A stretch of 8,141 nt of DNA from UBA7683 sp964397855 (lineage in GTDB: Bacteria > Patescibacteriota > Saccharimonadia > Saccharimonadales > UBA7683), in assembly GCA_964397855.1 (NCBI GenBank), contig CAYNKQ010000023.1, forward strand, positions 1 to 8,141, written 5' to 3'. The notes beneath the pieces were generated by a model. That model searched no databases, had not been told where the DNA came from, and saw only the letters and a program-made list of their open reading frames with translations. Shown one piece after another: positions 1 to 6,181 of this stretch (positions within the stretch are counted from its first letter, which is position 1; the number at the start of each line of letters is the position of its first letter). The translations under genes were made by a program, and so were the position numbers.

Positions 1-40
1 GAGCCTTGTGTCCCCAGTTCGAGTCTGGGAGGAGCCACCA
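1..40 (+). tRNA. tRNA, 3' part only (isotype not determinable)
   Basis: The fragment holds the 3' half of a tRNA that begins before the window. Bases 13-17 and 25-29 form a perfect five-pair T stem around the loop TTCGAGT. Bases 30-36 (AGGAGCC) are the 3' acceptor strand, A37 is the discriminator, and CCA is encoded at 38-40. The variable loop is GTGTC (8-12), with G46, U47 and C48 in standard positions, so it is a short-variable-arm tRNA and not Leu, Ser or Tyr. The anticodon lies off the window. G at position 37 and A at 38 would fit tRNA-Pro or an Arg isoacceptor, but this is a guess. Confidence 0.93.
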
Positions 41-45
41 AATTT

Positions 46-67
46 CCAGCTGTAAAGCTGGTTTTTT
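46..67 (+). terminator. Rho-independent terminator after the partial tRNA
   Basis: CCAGCT (46-51), loop GTAA, AGCTGG (56-61), then six T residues (62-67). It sits six bases after the encoded CCA of the plus-strand tRNA and would end that transcript. On the minus strand the hairpin is followed by AAATTT rather than a U run, so it is not a convincing terminator for the convergent SPFH gene. Confidence 0.88.
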
Positions 68-129
68 AATTGGCAATTCCGTGATTAAGCTAGCAATTGC
101 ACAGTAATAACCATCCGCAACTTTCTTCG

Positions 130-897
130 CTACTTTGTGAAGCTTTTGACAGTATCGACAATATCGGATGGCAATACGAACACTGTCTTTTGAGAAGGTT
201 CAACTGATATTTTTTCTAACGTCTGAAGCGTACGAATAGCAATACCACCGTTTGTCTTACTGAGAATTTCAGCAGCTTCTGCAACCTCTTTAGCAGCCGC
301 TTTTTCGCCACTTGCCGTAATGACTACCGCCCTACGTTCCCGTTCGGCTTCAGCCTGTTTGGCCATGGCTCGCTTCATATCTTGCGGAAGTTCAATGTTT
401 TGCATTTTAACGTTTTCGACGTCAATTCCCCACTTATCAGTTTCGGCATCTACGATTTCTTTAATCTGAAGGCTGATTTCAAGTCGCTTGCTCAAAAGTT
501 CATCCATTTCAACGTTACCAACTACGTCACGCAGCGCAGCCTGAGCAAATTGAGCAGTTGCGTAGGTATAGTTAGTTGTTTCAAGAATCGCTTTAACCGG
601 ATCAAGCACGCGAAAGTACACAACTGCGTCAACACCAACGGTAACGTTGTCTTTGGTAATAACTTCTTGTTTTGGAACATCAACCGGGGTTGAGCGAATA
701 TCGACCTTACGCATCGATTGAATAATTGGAACGATGATATTAAGGCCAGGACTTCGCAAGCTTGTGAATTTACCCAATGTAAAAACAACTCCTTTTTCAT
801 ACTGATTCACTATTCTGATACCACTAAGCAGAATAGGGATAATTACGAAGATAAAAACTACGAACCCGAAACTAAATAACCCGATTAATGCTCCCAT
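130..897 (-). CDS. SPFH-domain (stomatin/slipin-like) membrane protein
   Basis: A 255-residue protein with one hydrophobic N-terminal segment (about residues 5-28) followed by an SPFH/band-7 domain (about 30-180). Recognisable family stretches are NQYEKGVVFTLGKF (31-44), SPGLNIIVPII (49-59), the DIRSTPVDVP region (66-75) and the TKDNVTVGVDAVVYFRV region (81-97). A charged, probably coiled segment rich in A, E, K and R follows (about 175-212), then the usual short C-terminal tail with VFVLPSDIV. SPFH proteins oligomerise on the membrane and organise microdomains or protease complexes. The specific role here is unknown, and no NfeD-type partner is visible. The ATG is preceded by AAGGAG with a five-base spacer after GGAG, which supports this start. 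The gene appears monocistronic. It contains no cysteine. Confidence 0.93.
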   Translation of the reverse strand: MGALIGLFSFGFVVFIFVIIPILLSGIRIVNQYEKGVVFTLGKFTSLRSPGLNIIVPIIQSMRKVDIRSTPVDVPKQEVITKDNVTVGVDAVVYFRVLDPVKAILETTNYTYATAQFAQAALRDVVGNVEMDELLSKRLEISLQIKEIVDAETDKWGIDVENVKMQNIELPQDMKRAMAKQAEAERERRAVVITASGEKAAAKEVAEAAEILSKTNGGIAIRTLQTLEKISVEPSQKTVFVLPSDIVDTVKSFTK

Positions 898-922
898 TGT
901 GACTCCTTTTATTTATACACCC

Positions 923-931
923 ATTGTAGCA
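923..931 (-). promoter_or_regulatory. Extended -10 promoter of the SPFH gene
   Basis: On the minus strand TGCTACAAT forms an extended -10 (TGn plus TACAAT, five of six to consensus), about 26 bases before the ATG. No good -35 is present at 16-18 bases; a TTGAAT occurs only 13 bases upstream. The AAGGAG ribosome-binding site at about 903-908 lies between promoter and start. Confidence 0.6.
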
Positions 932-1035
932 AACTCGTTTCATTCAAGCGTTATAGGAGTCGGGGTTGGCACCGCGCCACAATCAAGTGAGTGCAGCGAA
1001 AGCTGTGAACGAGTTCTCGTTTGCGCAAGCTCAAA

Positions 1036-1067
1036 ATAAAAAATCCTACTTCTGTAGGATTTTTTAT
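1036..1067 (-). terminator. Terminator after tRNA-Val (symmetric)
   Basis: AAATCCTAC (1041-1049), loop TTCT, GTAGGATTT (1054-1062). The A/T flanks extend the pairing to about 15 bp and give a U run on either strand. It begins directly after the encoded CCA of tRNA-Val on the minus strand, so its main role is to end the tRNA transcript before the SPFH gene. The symmetry means it could also stop plus-strand transcription. From 960 to 1034 I see no gene, only small inverted repeats such as AACGAG-TT-CTCGTT (1008-1021). Confidence 0.87.
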
Positions 1068-1068
1068 T

Positions 1069-1145
1069 TGGTGGGTGATGAGGGACTCGAACCCCCGACC
1101 CTCTCGGTGTAAACGAGATGCTCTAGCCAACTGAGCTAATCACCC
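1069..1145 (-). tRNA. tRNA-Val(TAC)
   Basis: The complete cloverleaf reads on the minus strand. Acceptor GGGTGAT (1145-1139) pairs with ATCACCC. The D arm is AGCTCAGTTGGCTAGAGC. The anticodon stem TCTCG/CGAGA encloses loop TTTACAC, giving anticodon TAC for valine. The T arm is GGGGG with TTCGAGT. Discriminator A and an encoded CCA (1071-1069) end the gene. It has its own extended -10 promoter just upstream and a strong terminator just downstream. Confidence 0.97.
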
Positions 1146-1163
1146 TTGTTTGAAAACTATGTC

Positions 1164-1172
1164 ATTCTAACA
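1164..1172 (-). promoter_or_regulatory. Extended -10 promoter of tRNA-Val
   Basis: The minus strand reads TGTTAGAAT, an extended -10 whose predicted start lies about 12 bases before the tRNA 5' end. There is no recognisable -35 at the usual spacing. The decayed tRNA-Leu 3' end (1183-1201) lies immediately upstream. Confidence 0.55.
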
Positions 1173-1182
1173 TAATTTTCTG

Positions 1183-1201
1183 TGGTGCGCGAGAGAGGAC
1201 T
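1183..1201 (-). repeat. Duplicated 3' end of tRNA-Leu (tRNA remnant)
   Basis: Nineteen bases are identical to 1369-1387, the 3' end of the intact tRNA-Leu: encoded CCA, discriminator, 3' acceptor strand and the adjoining T-stem bases. The copies are direct repeats 186 bp apart. Identity stops sharply at both edges. Further upstream on the minus strand (to about 1270) there is no convincing tRNA similarity. It could be a decayed tandem tRNA copy or an attachment-site-like duplication. The spacer 1202-1368 holds no supported gene. Confidence 0.75.
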
Positions 1202-1368
1202 GCGGGCTACGCCCTTTTTCGTTCAATCGTACTCGAAGCAAGCTTCTGTGTGCGATTTCACTACACGACCTCTCGTTCGCTCTGCTCACTCTACGAGGTT
1301 CTGCGTCCTAACCCTTATAAGGCGCGAAACGTTTGTGACTCGTTTTGATTACAGAATACTAAATTTAC

Positions 1369-1456
1369 TGGTGCGCGAGAGAGGACTTGAACCTCCACGA
1401 GCGCAATGCTCACCAGCCCCTCAAGCTGGCGCGTCTACCAATTCCGCCACTCGCGC
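1369..1456 (-). tRNA. tRNA-Leu(GAG)
   Basis: An 88-base class II tRNA on the minus strand. Acceptor GCGCGAG (1456-1450) pairs with CTCGCGC. The anticodon stem CCAGC/GCTGG encloses loop TTGAGGG, giving anticodon GAG for leucine. The long variable arm typical of tRNA-Leu follows, then the T loop TTCAAGT. Discriminator A and CCA are encoded (1372-1369). No strong promoter is visible immediately upstream, so it may depend on the promoters before tRNA-His, or on the degenerate promoter-like block at 1639-1687. Confidence 0.97.
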
Positions 1457-1519
1457 TTATCTTTGTAAGGTATGATTTTGCAATTTAATGTCTTGCTAAG
1501 ACGAAATCCGTGACGCGTG

Positions 1520-1570
1520 GCGTCTACTATTTTCTTCTGGTTGTGCTCTGCACAAACCCGCCATTCGCGC
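1520..1570 (-). pseudogene. Decayed tRNA-Leu 5' fragment
   Basis: On the minus strand GCGCGAATGGCGG (1570-1558) matches the first 13 bases of the intact tRNA-Leu at 12 of 13 positions. The next block of that gene, GTAGACGC, recurs at 1527-1520. The two are separated by an insertion of about 25-28 bases holding the hairpin TTGTGC-AGA-GCACAA (1541-1555). Nothing tRNA-like follows. The fragment starts at the position, relative to the upstream promoter-like block, that tRNA-His occupies in the other copy. This suggests a broken former tRNA gene. Confidence 0.5.
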
Positions 1571-1638
1571 ACGTCGACGTTGGCGCTCTGGTTCTGTCTT
1601 GATTTTCATCAAAAGCTAAAACTTTACGCTATACGTCT

Positions 1639-1687
1639 CCCTTCAGATCGAAAAAGTCGCGATGCTTTGTTTTTCAATCTGGTAACC
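1639..1687 (-). repeat. Degenerate copy of the tRNA-His promoter region
   Basis: This stretch aligns without gaps to 1846-1894 at 33 of 49 positions, including the shared GAAAAAGT and CTTT blocks. The TATAAT at 1866-1871 of the other copy is replaced by an ATCGCG-like sequence, so promoter activity is doubtful. At the far end of the leader, CACGTC-GA-CGTT (1570-1581) matches CACGTC-AG-CGTT (1776-1787), 10 of 12. The offset (206-207) is constant over about 120 bp, so the whole promoter-leader block is probably duplicated. Confidence 0.55.
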
Positions 1688-1698
1688 AATTGTTAACT

Positions 1699-1776
1699 TG
1701 GGGCGAATGATGGGAATTGAACCCACGACCTTCGGAACCACAACCCGACGCTCTAACCAACTGAGCTACATCCGCC
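1699..1776 (-). tRNA. tRNA-His(GTG)
   Basis: Complete on the minus strand. Acceptor GCGGATG (1775-1769) pairs with CATTCGC. The extra 5' G(-1) (from C1776) can pair with discriminator C73, the hallmark of tRNA-His. The D arm is AGCTCAGTTGGTTAGAGC, the anticodon loop TTGTGGT gives GTG for histidine, and the T loop is TTCAATT. CCA is encoded (1701-1699). It is the first tRNA of the His-Leu-Val cluster. Confidence 0.97.
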
Positions 1777-1800
1777 ACGTCAGCGTTCACCTCAAGTTTC

Positions 1801-1825
1801 GGTTTTGATCTAAAGGCTCAAAACC
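1801..1825 (-). other. Hairpin in the tRNA-His leader
   Basis: A perfect 8-bp inverted repeat, GGTTTTGA (1801-1808) and TCAAAACC (1818-1825), encloses a 9-base loop between the promoters and tRNA-His. No U run follows, so it is not a terminator. It may help present the precursor for 5' processing. The corresponding place in the degenerate block (about 1607-1625) keeps only a weaker version. Confidence 0.45.
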
Positions 1826-1865
1826 TGCACATTCTGTTACGCTTTCCTTTCAAATTGAAAAAGTT

Positions 1866-1871
1866 ATTATA
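1866..1871 (-). promoter_or_regulatory. -10 element of tRNA-His proximal promoter (P2)
   Basis: The minus strand carries a perfect TATAAT. The predicted start is about 83 bases before tRNA-His. The -35 is poor (GCTAAT at a 17-base spacing). It would drive tRNA-His and possibly the downstream tRNAs. Confidence 0.5.
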
Positions 1872-1918
1872 CTTTATTCCCCAATTTGATTAGCTTCATA
1901 GGTACAAAGCCAATCGTT

Positions 1919-1947
1919 ATTCTAGCACGTACAACAGATGAAAACAA
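1919..1947 (-). promoter_or_regulatory. Distal promoter of the tRNA cluster (P1)
   Basis: On the minus strand TTGTTT (1947-1942) is followed after exactly 17 bases by TAGAAT (1924-1919), preceded by TGC to give an extended -10. It lies just past the stop codon of the FAD oxidoreductase gene, so the tRNA cluster has its own promoters rather than relying on read-through. Confidence 0.6.
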
Positions 1948-1971
1948 TCATTTTAATATCGATGCGGCTGC

Positions 1972-3603
1972 CTAGGTGCGCGGCAGATGATGCCCAAGCT
2001 TGTCCATATTGTACTCATGGCGTAGATCACGAAGCTGATCTTCTTTGGTCACGCCAATTTTTACACCGGGATTCAGAATCGCATGCGGATCAAATATTTT
2101 CTTAGTAGCTTCGAAAATCTTATACATTTCTGCGCCGTAAAGTGCCGGCAGGTACGGTGCTCGGAGCCGCCCGTCATTATGTTCTCCGGCAGTAGAACCA
2201 CCCATTTTCATAACCATAGCGTAGTATTCATCCATAATTTTGAACACTTTTTGACGGTCACCAAGTTGAGAAAGATCAAGAAATGGCTGCATATGTAAGT
2301 TAGCATTGCCCGCATGACCCCAAACTGCAGATTCAAGACCGTATTTTTTAAATAGCCCATAGATCTTATGAACAAACTCTTTGAAATTTTCTTGCGGGAC
2401 AACACCGTCTTCAATAATAGGCAGGGCCTTCTTATTACCATCTGTATGCGCAATTACAGCTGCGGCAGAGTGACGGATCTTCCAGAGCTCGTCGCGCTCA
2501 TCGTAATCTGTTGTAACTTGAAAATCTGAAGTCACCTTACTTAGAATCTTTGAAAGCTTTTTTGCCTTTTTAGACTGCGCAGCGCTACCGAGATCATCAA
2601 ACTCTATAAGTAAAAGAATCTCTGGGAACGGGGCTTCAAGCAAGCCTTTGAGTTGGTTCTGGTAGTGTTTCTCTATAAATTCAAGTAATGTTTTGTCTAC
2701 CATCTCAACAGCTGCTGGCCCTAGCTTCAGAATGTCAGCTACAACCTCATCGGCAAGGTCGATTGTTGAAAAACCAGCCACTACGAGCGTCCTGTTCATA
2801 TTGTTTGGCACAATTGCGATTTCTACTTCTGAAACCACACCCAGAGTTCCCTGTGAACCCACAATCAATGGAGTAAGATCAAAGCTGCCGTCTGCTAGCT
2901 TAACGTCAGCCAAATCATACGCGGAGGAGTTTTTAGAAACATCTTTGTGAGAAGATTGGATGAGCTCCCAATTATCAGTAATAAGTCCGTCAAGTTGACG
3001 GTACACTTCGCCCTCAAACGTGGCTAGACCCTTTTTATGATTAAGCTCTCGTTTGCTTAAACGACGAGTTTCAATCAGCTCACCATTAGCTAGGACTACT
3101 TGCAAACCCCTTACAAAATTTCTTGTTGCACCGTATTTTACAGTTCGTTCCCCTGCAGCGTTGTTCGCTACCGCACCACCGATTGTAGAAAAATCTATAG
3201 AACTTGGGTATGGAGGCAAAAAACGACCGTGAGTCTTGATTGTGTCTTGAAAGTTCCGGTAATTGATTCCAGGTTGAACCCGTGCTAGATTCTTCTTGGT
3301 GTCAAGCTCTAGTAACTTATTAAGGTGTGCCGGAAAAGCCAAAACTATGCCGTCACCCAATGCTCCGCCCGCTTGATCACTGCCAGACCCACGAGCTGTA
3401 ATTGGAACAACTTTGCCTCGTTCGGCTAGTTGCCATGAAAATCGAGCTATCTTACGAATGTCATCGGTTGAACGAGGATACACCACCACTTGAGGAGTTA
3501 CCGAAAAAACACTACCATCTGTACTAAAAAATTTACGCGCTGCTGCCGTAGTTAATACTTCGCCAACGATGTGCTGTCGAAGATAGTCTGCCACTTTGCT
3601 CAT
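1972..3603 (-). CDS. GlcD/D-lactate dehydrogenase-type FAD-linked oxidoreductase
   Basis: A 543-residue flavoprotein of the PCMH/VAO superfamily. The N-terminal FAD_binding_4 domain (about 35-265) shows ARGSGSDQAGGALGDG (70-85), STIGGAVANNAAGERTVKYG (139-158) and GSQGTLGVVSEVEIAIVP (249-266). The FAD-oxidase_C domain (about 270-515) shows ALPIIEDGVVP (393-403), GHAGNANLH (429-437), GEHNDGR (473-479) and FDPHAILNPGV (504-514). Family members oxidise 2-hydroxyacids such as D-lactate or glycolate; the substrate here cannot be assigned. The EHNDGR form recalls large FAD/Fe-S fusion enzymes, but there is no C-terminal Fe-S domain and no cysteine at all, so electrons must go to another acceptor. 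No transmembrane segment is seen. The ATG is preceded by GGAGGA with a four-base spacer. It appears to be a single-gene unit. Confidence 0.92.
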   Translation of the reverse strand: MSKVADYLRQHIVGEVLTTAAARKFFSTDGSVFSVTPQVVVYPRSTDDIRKIARFSWQLAERGKVVPITARGSGSDQAGGALGDGIVLAFPAHLNKLLELDTKKNLARVQPGINYRNFQDTIKTHGRFLPPYPSSIDFSTIGGAVANNAAGERTVKYGATRNFVRGLQVVLANGELIETRRLSKRELNHKKGLATFEGEVYRQLDGLITDNWELIQSSHKDVSKNSSAYDLADVKLADGSFDLTPLIVGSQGTLGVVSEVEIAIVPNNMNRTLVVAGFSTIDLADEVVADILKLGPAAVEMVDKTLLEFIEKHYQNQLKGLLEAPFPEILLLIEFDDLGSAAQSKKAKKLSKILSKVTSDFQVTTDYDERDELWKIRHSAAAVIAHTDGNKKALPIIEDGVVPQENFKEFVHKIYGLFKKYGLESAVWGHAGNANLHMQPFLDLSQLGDRQKVFKIMDEYYAMVMKMGGSTAGEHNDGRLRAPYLPALYGAEMYKIFEATKKIFDPHAILNPGVKIGVTKEDQLRDLRHEYNMDKLGHHLPRT

Positions 3604-3636
3604 TTGTTCCTCCGTAGGTGTCTAAACATATGCTTT

Positions 3637-3647
3637 ATCATATCATA
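3637..3647 (-). promoter_or_regulatory. Candidate -10 of the FAD oxidoreductase gene
   Basis: Two overlapping TATGAT hexamers on the minus strand (3642-3637 and 3647-3642) lie about 35-45 bases before the ATG, with the GGAGGA ribosome-binding site (3608-3613) between. No good -35 is seen. The rest of this 103-base gap shows no clear terminator for the solute-binding protein gene that ends at 3707. Confidence 0.3.
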
Positions 3648-3706
3648 TGAGTATGCACTATGGCGCCTTTAGTATTTGCTATGCGTCTTCTTCTATCGGG
3701 TGTTTA

Positions 3707-5476
3707 TTAGGGTGTCTGTTCGACCGCTCTTGTATTTACCGTCCACTCTTCAACATTCGTGAGGCGATCAGAGGCGTTATTTGAGGCAAACGATACAAAG
3801 CCTTGCGCATTTTGGTGGTATGAATAGTTCACACGTGGCTGATACAACGCAACCGCCGGCGCAGACTTAAGCCATTCGTCTTGGAACGTTTTATACCGAG
3901 CGCCACGGAGTACTGGCTCAAGACGCGTACGAGCTACTTCTAAACTTGAATCCGCCCTGCTTGATTTCCATTCAGAAAAGTTAAGACCACCAACTCTTGC
4001 TTGCGAAGAATGCCAATATGCATAGACATCTGGATCATGACCGATTGAAATGCCATACAGCAGAATATCGTAAGAATGTGCGGCAAGCGCATTCTGTTGA
4101 AGCTGTTCAGGCGTTAGTAGTTGCGGCTTAATGGAAACACCAATTTTTGCCCACTGCCCCTGCAGCACACCAGCAAGCGCACTATACTGAGCACTATTAA
4201 CCGTAGTTAGCCCAAGCTCCATTGGCAAACCATCCTTCGCTCTGATACCATTGGCCTGCTTTACCCACCCTGCAGCGTCCAAGGCTTTTTCTGCTTCCAC
4301 CAGGCTAGTCTGCTGGACATACTGAGTATCGTAGCCAAGCTGAGATTCAAGCAACGGTGTTTTTAACGGAGCGTAACGCGCATCGAAAAGCTCTAGTATC
4401 GACTGACGATTGATTGCCTGAGCAAGCGCGACTCTAATCTTAGCATCACCCAAAATCGGAGAGCTCGTCTTAAAGAATGCAAACACGCCACTATTGAGCG
4501 GTATGTCCACTGGTCGAATACTATTGTCAGCAGCGAACTGCTTTACAGTGTCTGACTTTAAGTCAACTGCGGCGGTAATTTCGCGGTTGCGGAGTGCTTG
4601 CGCGAGCGTTTCATCATCAGGATATGTATGGAGTACAAATCGCGAGAGCTTTGGTTCACCTCTAAAGTAGGCCTTATTTGCGGACAGTTCAATCTGCTGT
4701 TCTTTACCACCAACATCCCTAAGAGTGCTGAACGCAAACGGACCTGTACCAACCGGATTAGTGTTGAAACTCGAAGTACGAAGTTGATTTGCCTGGACTT
4801 CTCCAAGTAGATGTTTTGGAAGAATAGCGACTGTCAATGCATTTGGGAATGGGGCAAATGGAGCCGGAAGTTCAAAACTTACTTCTTTCTCATTCAAGGC
4901 CTTTACCGTTATGCCCTGCCAACTCGCAAATGCAGTTGAACGAGTCTCAGGGTTCTTAATCGTGTTAATGGTATAAACGACATCTTCGGCCGTAACCGGC
5001 TGATTGTCATGCCATTTAACGCCTGGCTGCAATGTTATGGTATATACTTTTCGCGATTCATCAACTTTCCAGTCACTGGCAAGATCAGGCACCAACTTCC
5101 CTTCGGTGTCGTAGCGCAACAAGCCATTGAAGATAAGTCGTGCAGCACTGTCATCAAGTGCACCGCCACTAAACAGAGGGTTAAGATTATTTACCGAACC
5201 AATTAAGCCTTCTGTGTAAGTTCCGCCTGGAGTCGGAGAAGGCACCCGGACCGATCTCTGCAACTGAATCAACGTCCCAAAGGTAACTACGCTCAACAGC
5301 GCAACGAGGGACAGCCATGCTGCCATAAAACGTTTCGTTCCTGCAATACGGTTTGTACGCTTGGTAACATATTTTGCGATATGTTGGCTTGAATTCGATT
5401 GCAAATCAACTGCATGACCACTAACTTTTTTTACAAGTTTTGAGGTTTTTGCACGTTGTTTTGAAAAATCAGGCAT
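3707..5476 (-). CDS. Membrane-anchored peptide/oligopeptide-binding protein (SBP_bac_5 family)
   Basis: A 589-residue extracellular solute-binding protein of the DppA/OppA class. Residues 1-49 are basic and cytoplasmic, about 50-71 form one transmembrane helix, and the rest is the extracellular domain. The family signature is clear: LVPDLASDWKV (128-138), then YTITLQPGVKWHDNQPVTAE (145-164) and DVVYTINTIK (165-174). The domain starts with GGTYTEGLIGSVNNLNPLF (84-102). There is no signal-peptidase II lipobox cysteine, so it is held by an uncleaved N-terminal anchor. It would capture peptides at the surface, but no permease or ATPase gene is in the window. It is 18 bases downstream of secG and probably in the same operon. 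No Shine-Dalgarno sequence precedes the ATG, so translation may depend on coupling to secG. No cysteine in the protein. Confidence 0.9.
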   Translation of the reverse strand: MPDFSKQRAKTSKLVKKVSGHAVDLQSNSSQHIAKYVTKRTNRIAGTKRFMAAWLSLVALLSVVTFGTLIQLQRSVRVPSPTPGGTYTEGLIGSVNNLNPLFSGGALDDSAARLIFNGLLRYDTEGKLVPDLASDWKVDESRKVYTITLQPGVKWHDNQPVTAEDVVYTINTIKNPETRSTAFASWQGITVKALNEKEVSFELPAPFAPFPNALTVAILPKHLLGEVQANQLRTSSFNTNPVGTGPFAFSTLRDVGGKEQQIELSANKAYFRGEPKLSRFVLHTYPDDETLAQALRNREITAAVDLKSDTVKQFAADNSIRPVDIPLNSGVFAFFKTSSPILGDAKIRVALAQAINRQSILELFDARYAPLKTPLLESQLGYDTQYVQQTSLVEAEKALDAAGWVKQANGIRAKDGLPMELGLTTVNSAQYSALAGVLQGQWAKIGVSIKPQLLTPEQLQQNALAAHSYDILLYGISIGHDPDVYAYWHSSQARVGGLNFSEWKSSRADSSLEVARTRLEPVLRGARYKTFQDEWLKSAPAVALYQPRVNYSYHQNAQGFVSFASNNASDRLTNVEEWTVNTRAVEQTP

Positions 5477-5494
5477 AGGATTTTAGTACGAAAA

Positions 5495-5713
5495 TTAGCC
5501 ACGAACAATGCCAAGCACTAGTGAACCAATAAATAAAATCGCAAGGATAATGGTTACTTGGTGCATTGTCTTATCTACCCCACGGCGAGCCGTAAAAAGT
5601 TCGCCTGAGCCACCAAAGCCAGCACCAAGACTTGCACCTCTTGTCTGAAGCAAAATAAGGATAGTCATGAATACCATGCTAACTACTGTTATGATTTGAA
5701 AAATATCTTTCAT
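5495..5713 (-). CDS. secG: Preprotein translocase subunit SecG
   Basis: A 72-residue protein with two transmembrane helices (about 4-23 and 52-70). Between them is the diagnostic SecG loop LLQTRGASLGAGFGGSGELF (21-40) followed by TARRGVDK (41-48). SecG joins SecY and SecE in the export channel and assists SecA-driven translocation. The length is normal for the family. The start codon overlaps the stop of the upstream yvlD-like gene as ATGA (5713-5710), which suggests translational coupling. AGGAG lies five bases before the ATG. The downstream neighbour is an exported binding protein, itself a Sec substrate. Confidence 0.96.
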   Translation of the reverse strand: MKDIFQIITVVSMVFMTILILLQTRGASLGAGFGGSGELFTARRGVDKTMHQVTIILAILFIGSLVLGIVRG

Positions 5714-6084
5714 GAGTTCTCCTGTTCAGTTACATCGAATATTCTCGTTACTATATAGTTTACCAAGCCGACCACCAGACCCGCAAGTATCGCCGTGCCA
5801 AACGTGCTGACTTGGAACGGTGAATAGATGAGGTGCGCCAAGTAAACCATTAGGCCATTAATCACAATGCTAAAAACCCCTAACGTCAGCACAAGCGCCG
5901 GCAAGGAAAGTATCATAATAAATGGCTTGAGGAGTGCATTAATTATTGATAGCACAAGTGCGGCAACAACAAGCACTTGCCACTGATCGCTATATGTAAT
6001 TCCACTCAAGAAAAGTGAAGCCGTAAAAAGCCCAGCGGTATTTAATCCCCATCTTATGAGGAATTGAACGAATTGTCGTTTCAT
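5710..6084 (-). CDS. YvlD-like four-helix membrane protein (phage holin 4_2 family)
   Basis: A 124-residue very hydrophobic protein with about four transmembrane segments (roughly 8-28, 36-52, 56-84 and 96-115). It carries the family core NALLKPFIMILSLPALVLTL (49-68) followed by GVFSIVINGLMVYL. The family is called phage holin superfamily IV, but most members are chromosomal membrane proteins of unknown role, so no lytic function is inferred. It is the first gene of a likely operon with secG (4-base overlap) and the solute-binding protein. No Shine-Dalgarno sequence precedes the ATG; a TGTTAAACT element would put the transcription start about three bases upstream. The stop codon is TGA, consistent with the standard bacterial code rather than the recoded TGA of Gracilibacteria. 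Confidence 0.9.
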   Translation of the reverse strand: MKRQFVQFLIRWGLNTAGLFTASLFLSGITYSDQWQVLVVAALVLSIINALLKPFIMILSLPALVLTLGVFSIVINGLMVYLAHLIYSPFQVSTFGTAILAGLVVGLVNYIVTRIFDVTEQENS

Positions 6085-6093
6085 CTTGATACA

Positions 6094-6102
6094 AGTTTAA
6101 CA
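6094..6102 (-). promoter_or_regulatory. Possible extended -10 of the yvlD-secG-SBP operon
   Basis: The minus strand reads TGTTAAACT. With a six-base discriminator the start would fall three bases before the ATG (leader AAG), a nearly leaderless mRNA. The hexamer matches consensus at only four of six positions and there is no -35, so read-through from uvrC, which ends 97 bases upstream, remains possible. No clear terminator is visible in that gap. Confidence 0.35.
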
Positions 6103-6181
6103 CACCTAGATTCTGATGTTTGATGGTTATTGCTTCGACCTACCCGTCTTGTCGACTAGGGTCTTGGCTGAATGGGTAAGG

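Noticed and set aside
976..1034. Small inverted repeats between the SPFH gene and the tRNA-Val terminator
   Set aside because: AACGAG-TT-CTCGTT and TTGCGCAA are short and isolated, with no matching protein-binding pattern or repeat array, so no regulatory role is claimed.
1202..1220. GGGC-TAC-GCCC followed by five T on the plus strand
   Set aside because: The stem is only four pairs and no plus-strand gene precedes it, so it is unlikely to be a working terminator.
1202..1270. Full-length tRNA-Leu pseudogene ending at 1183
   Set aside because: Beyond the exact 19 bases the position-by-position match to tRNA-Leu falls to near chance, apart from a weak 10 of 16 match at the expected 5' end, so only the 3' fragment is claimed.
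1182..1475. Plus-strand open frame of 97 codons
   Set aside because: It runs across the tRNA-Leu gene and its duplicated 3' end, has no ribosome-binding site, is rich in Cys and Arg unlike every real protein here, and resembles no family.
5474..5494. Leaderless promoter directly before the solute-binding protein gene
   Set aside because: TAAAAT occurs just before the ATG, but the predicted transcription start would fall inside the coding sequence; operon expression with secG explains the gene better.
5710..6084. Phage origin suggested by the holin family name
   Set aside because: The family is mostly chromosomal (YvlD-like). No endolysin or other phage gene is nearby, and the gene overlaps secG in an operon.
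6085..6181. Possible terminator between uvrC and the yvlD-like gene
   Set aside because: GACC/GGTC-type inverted repeats exist around 6139-6167, but the pairing is imperfect and there is no U run.
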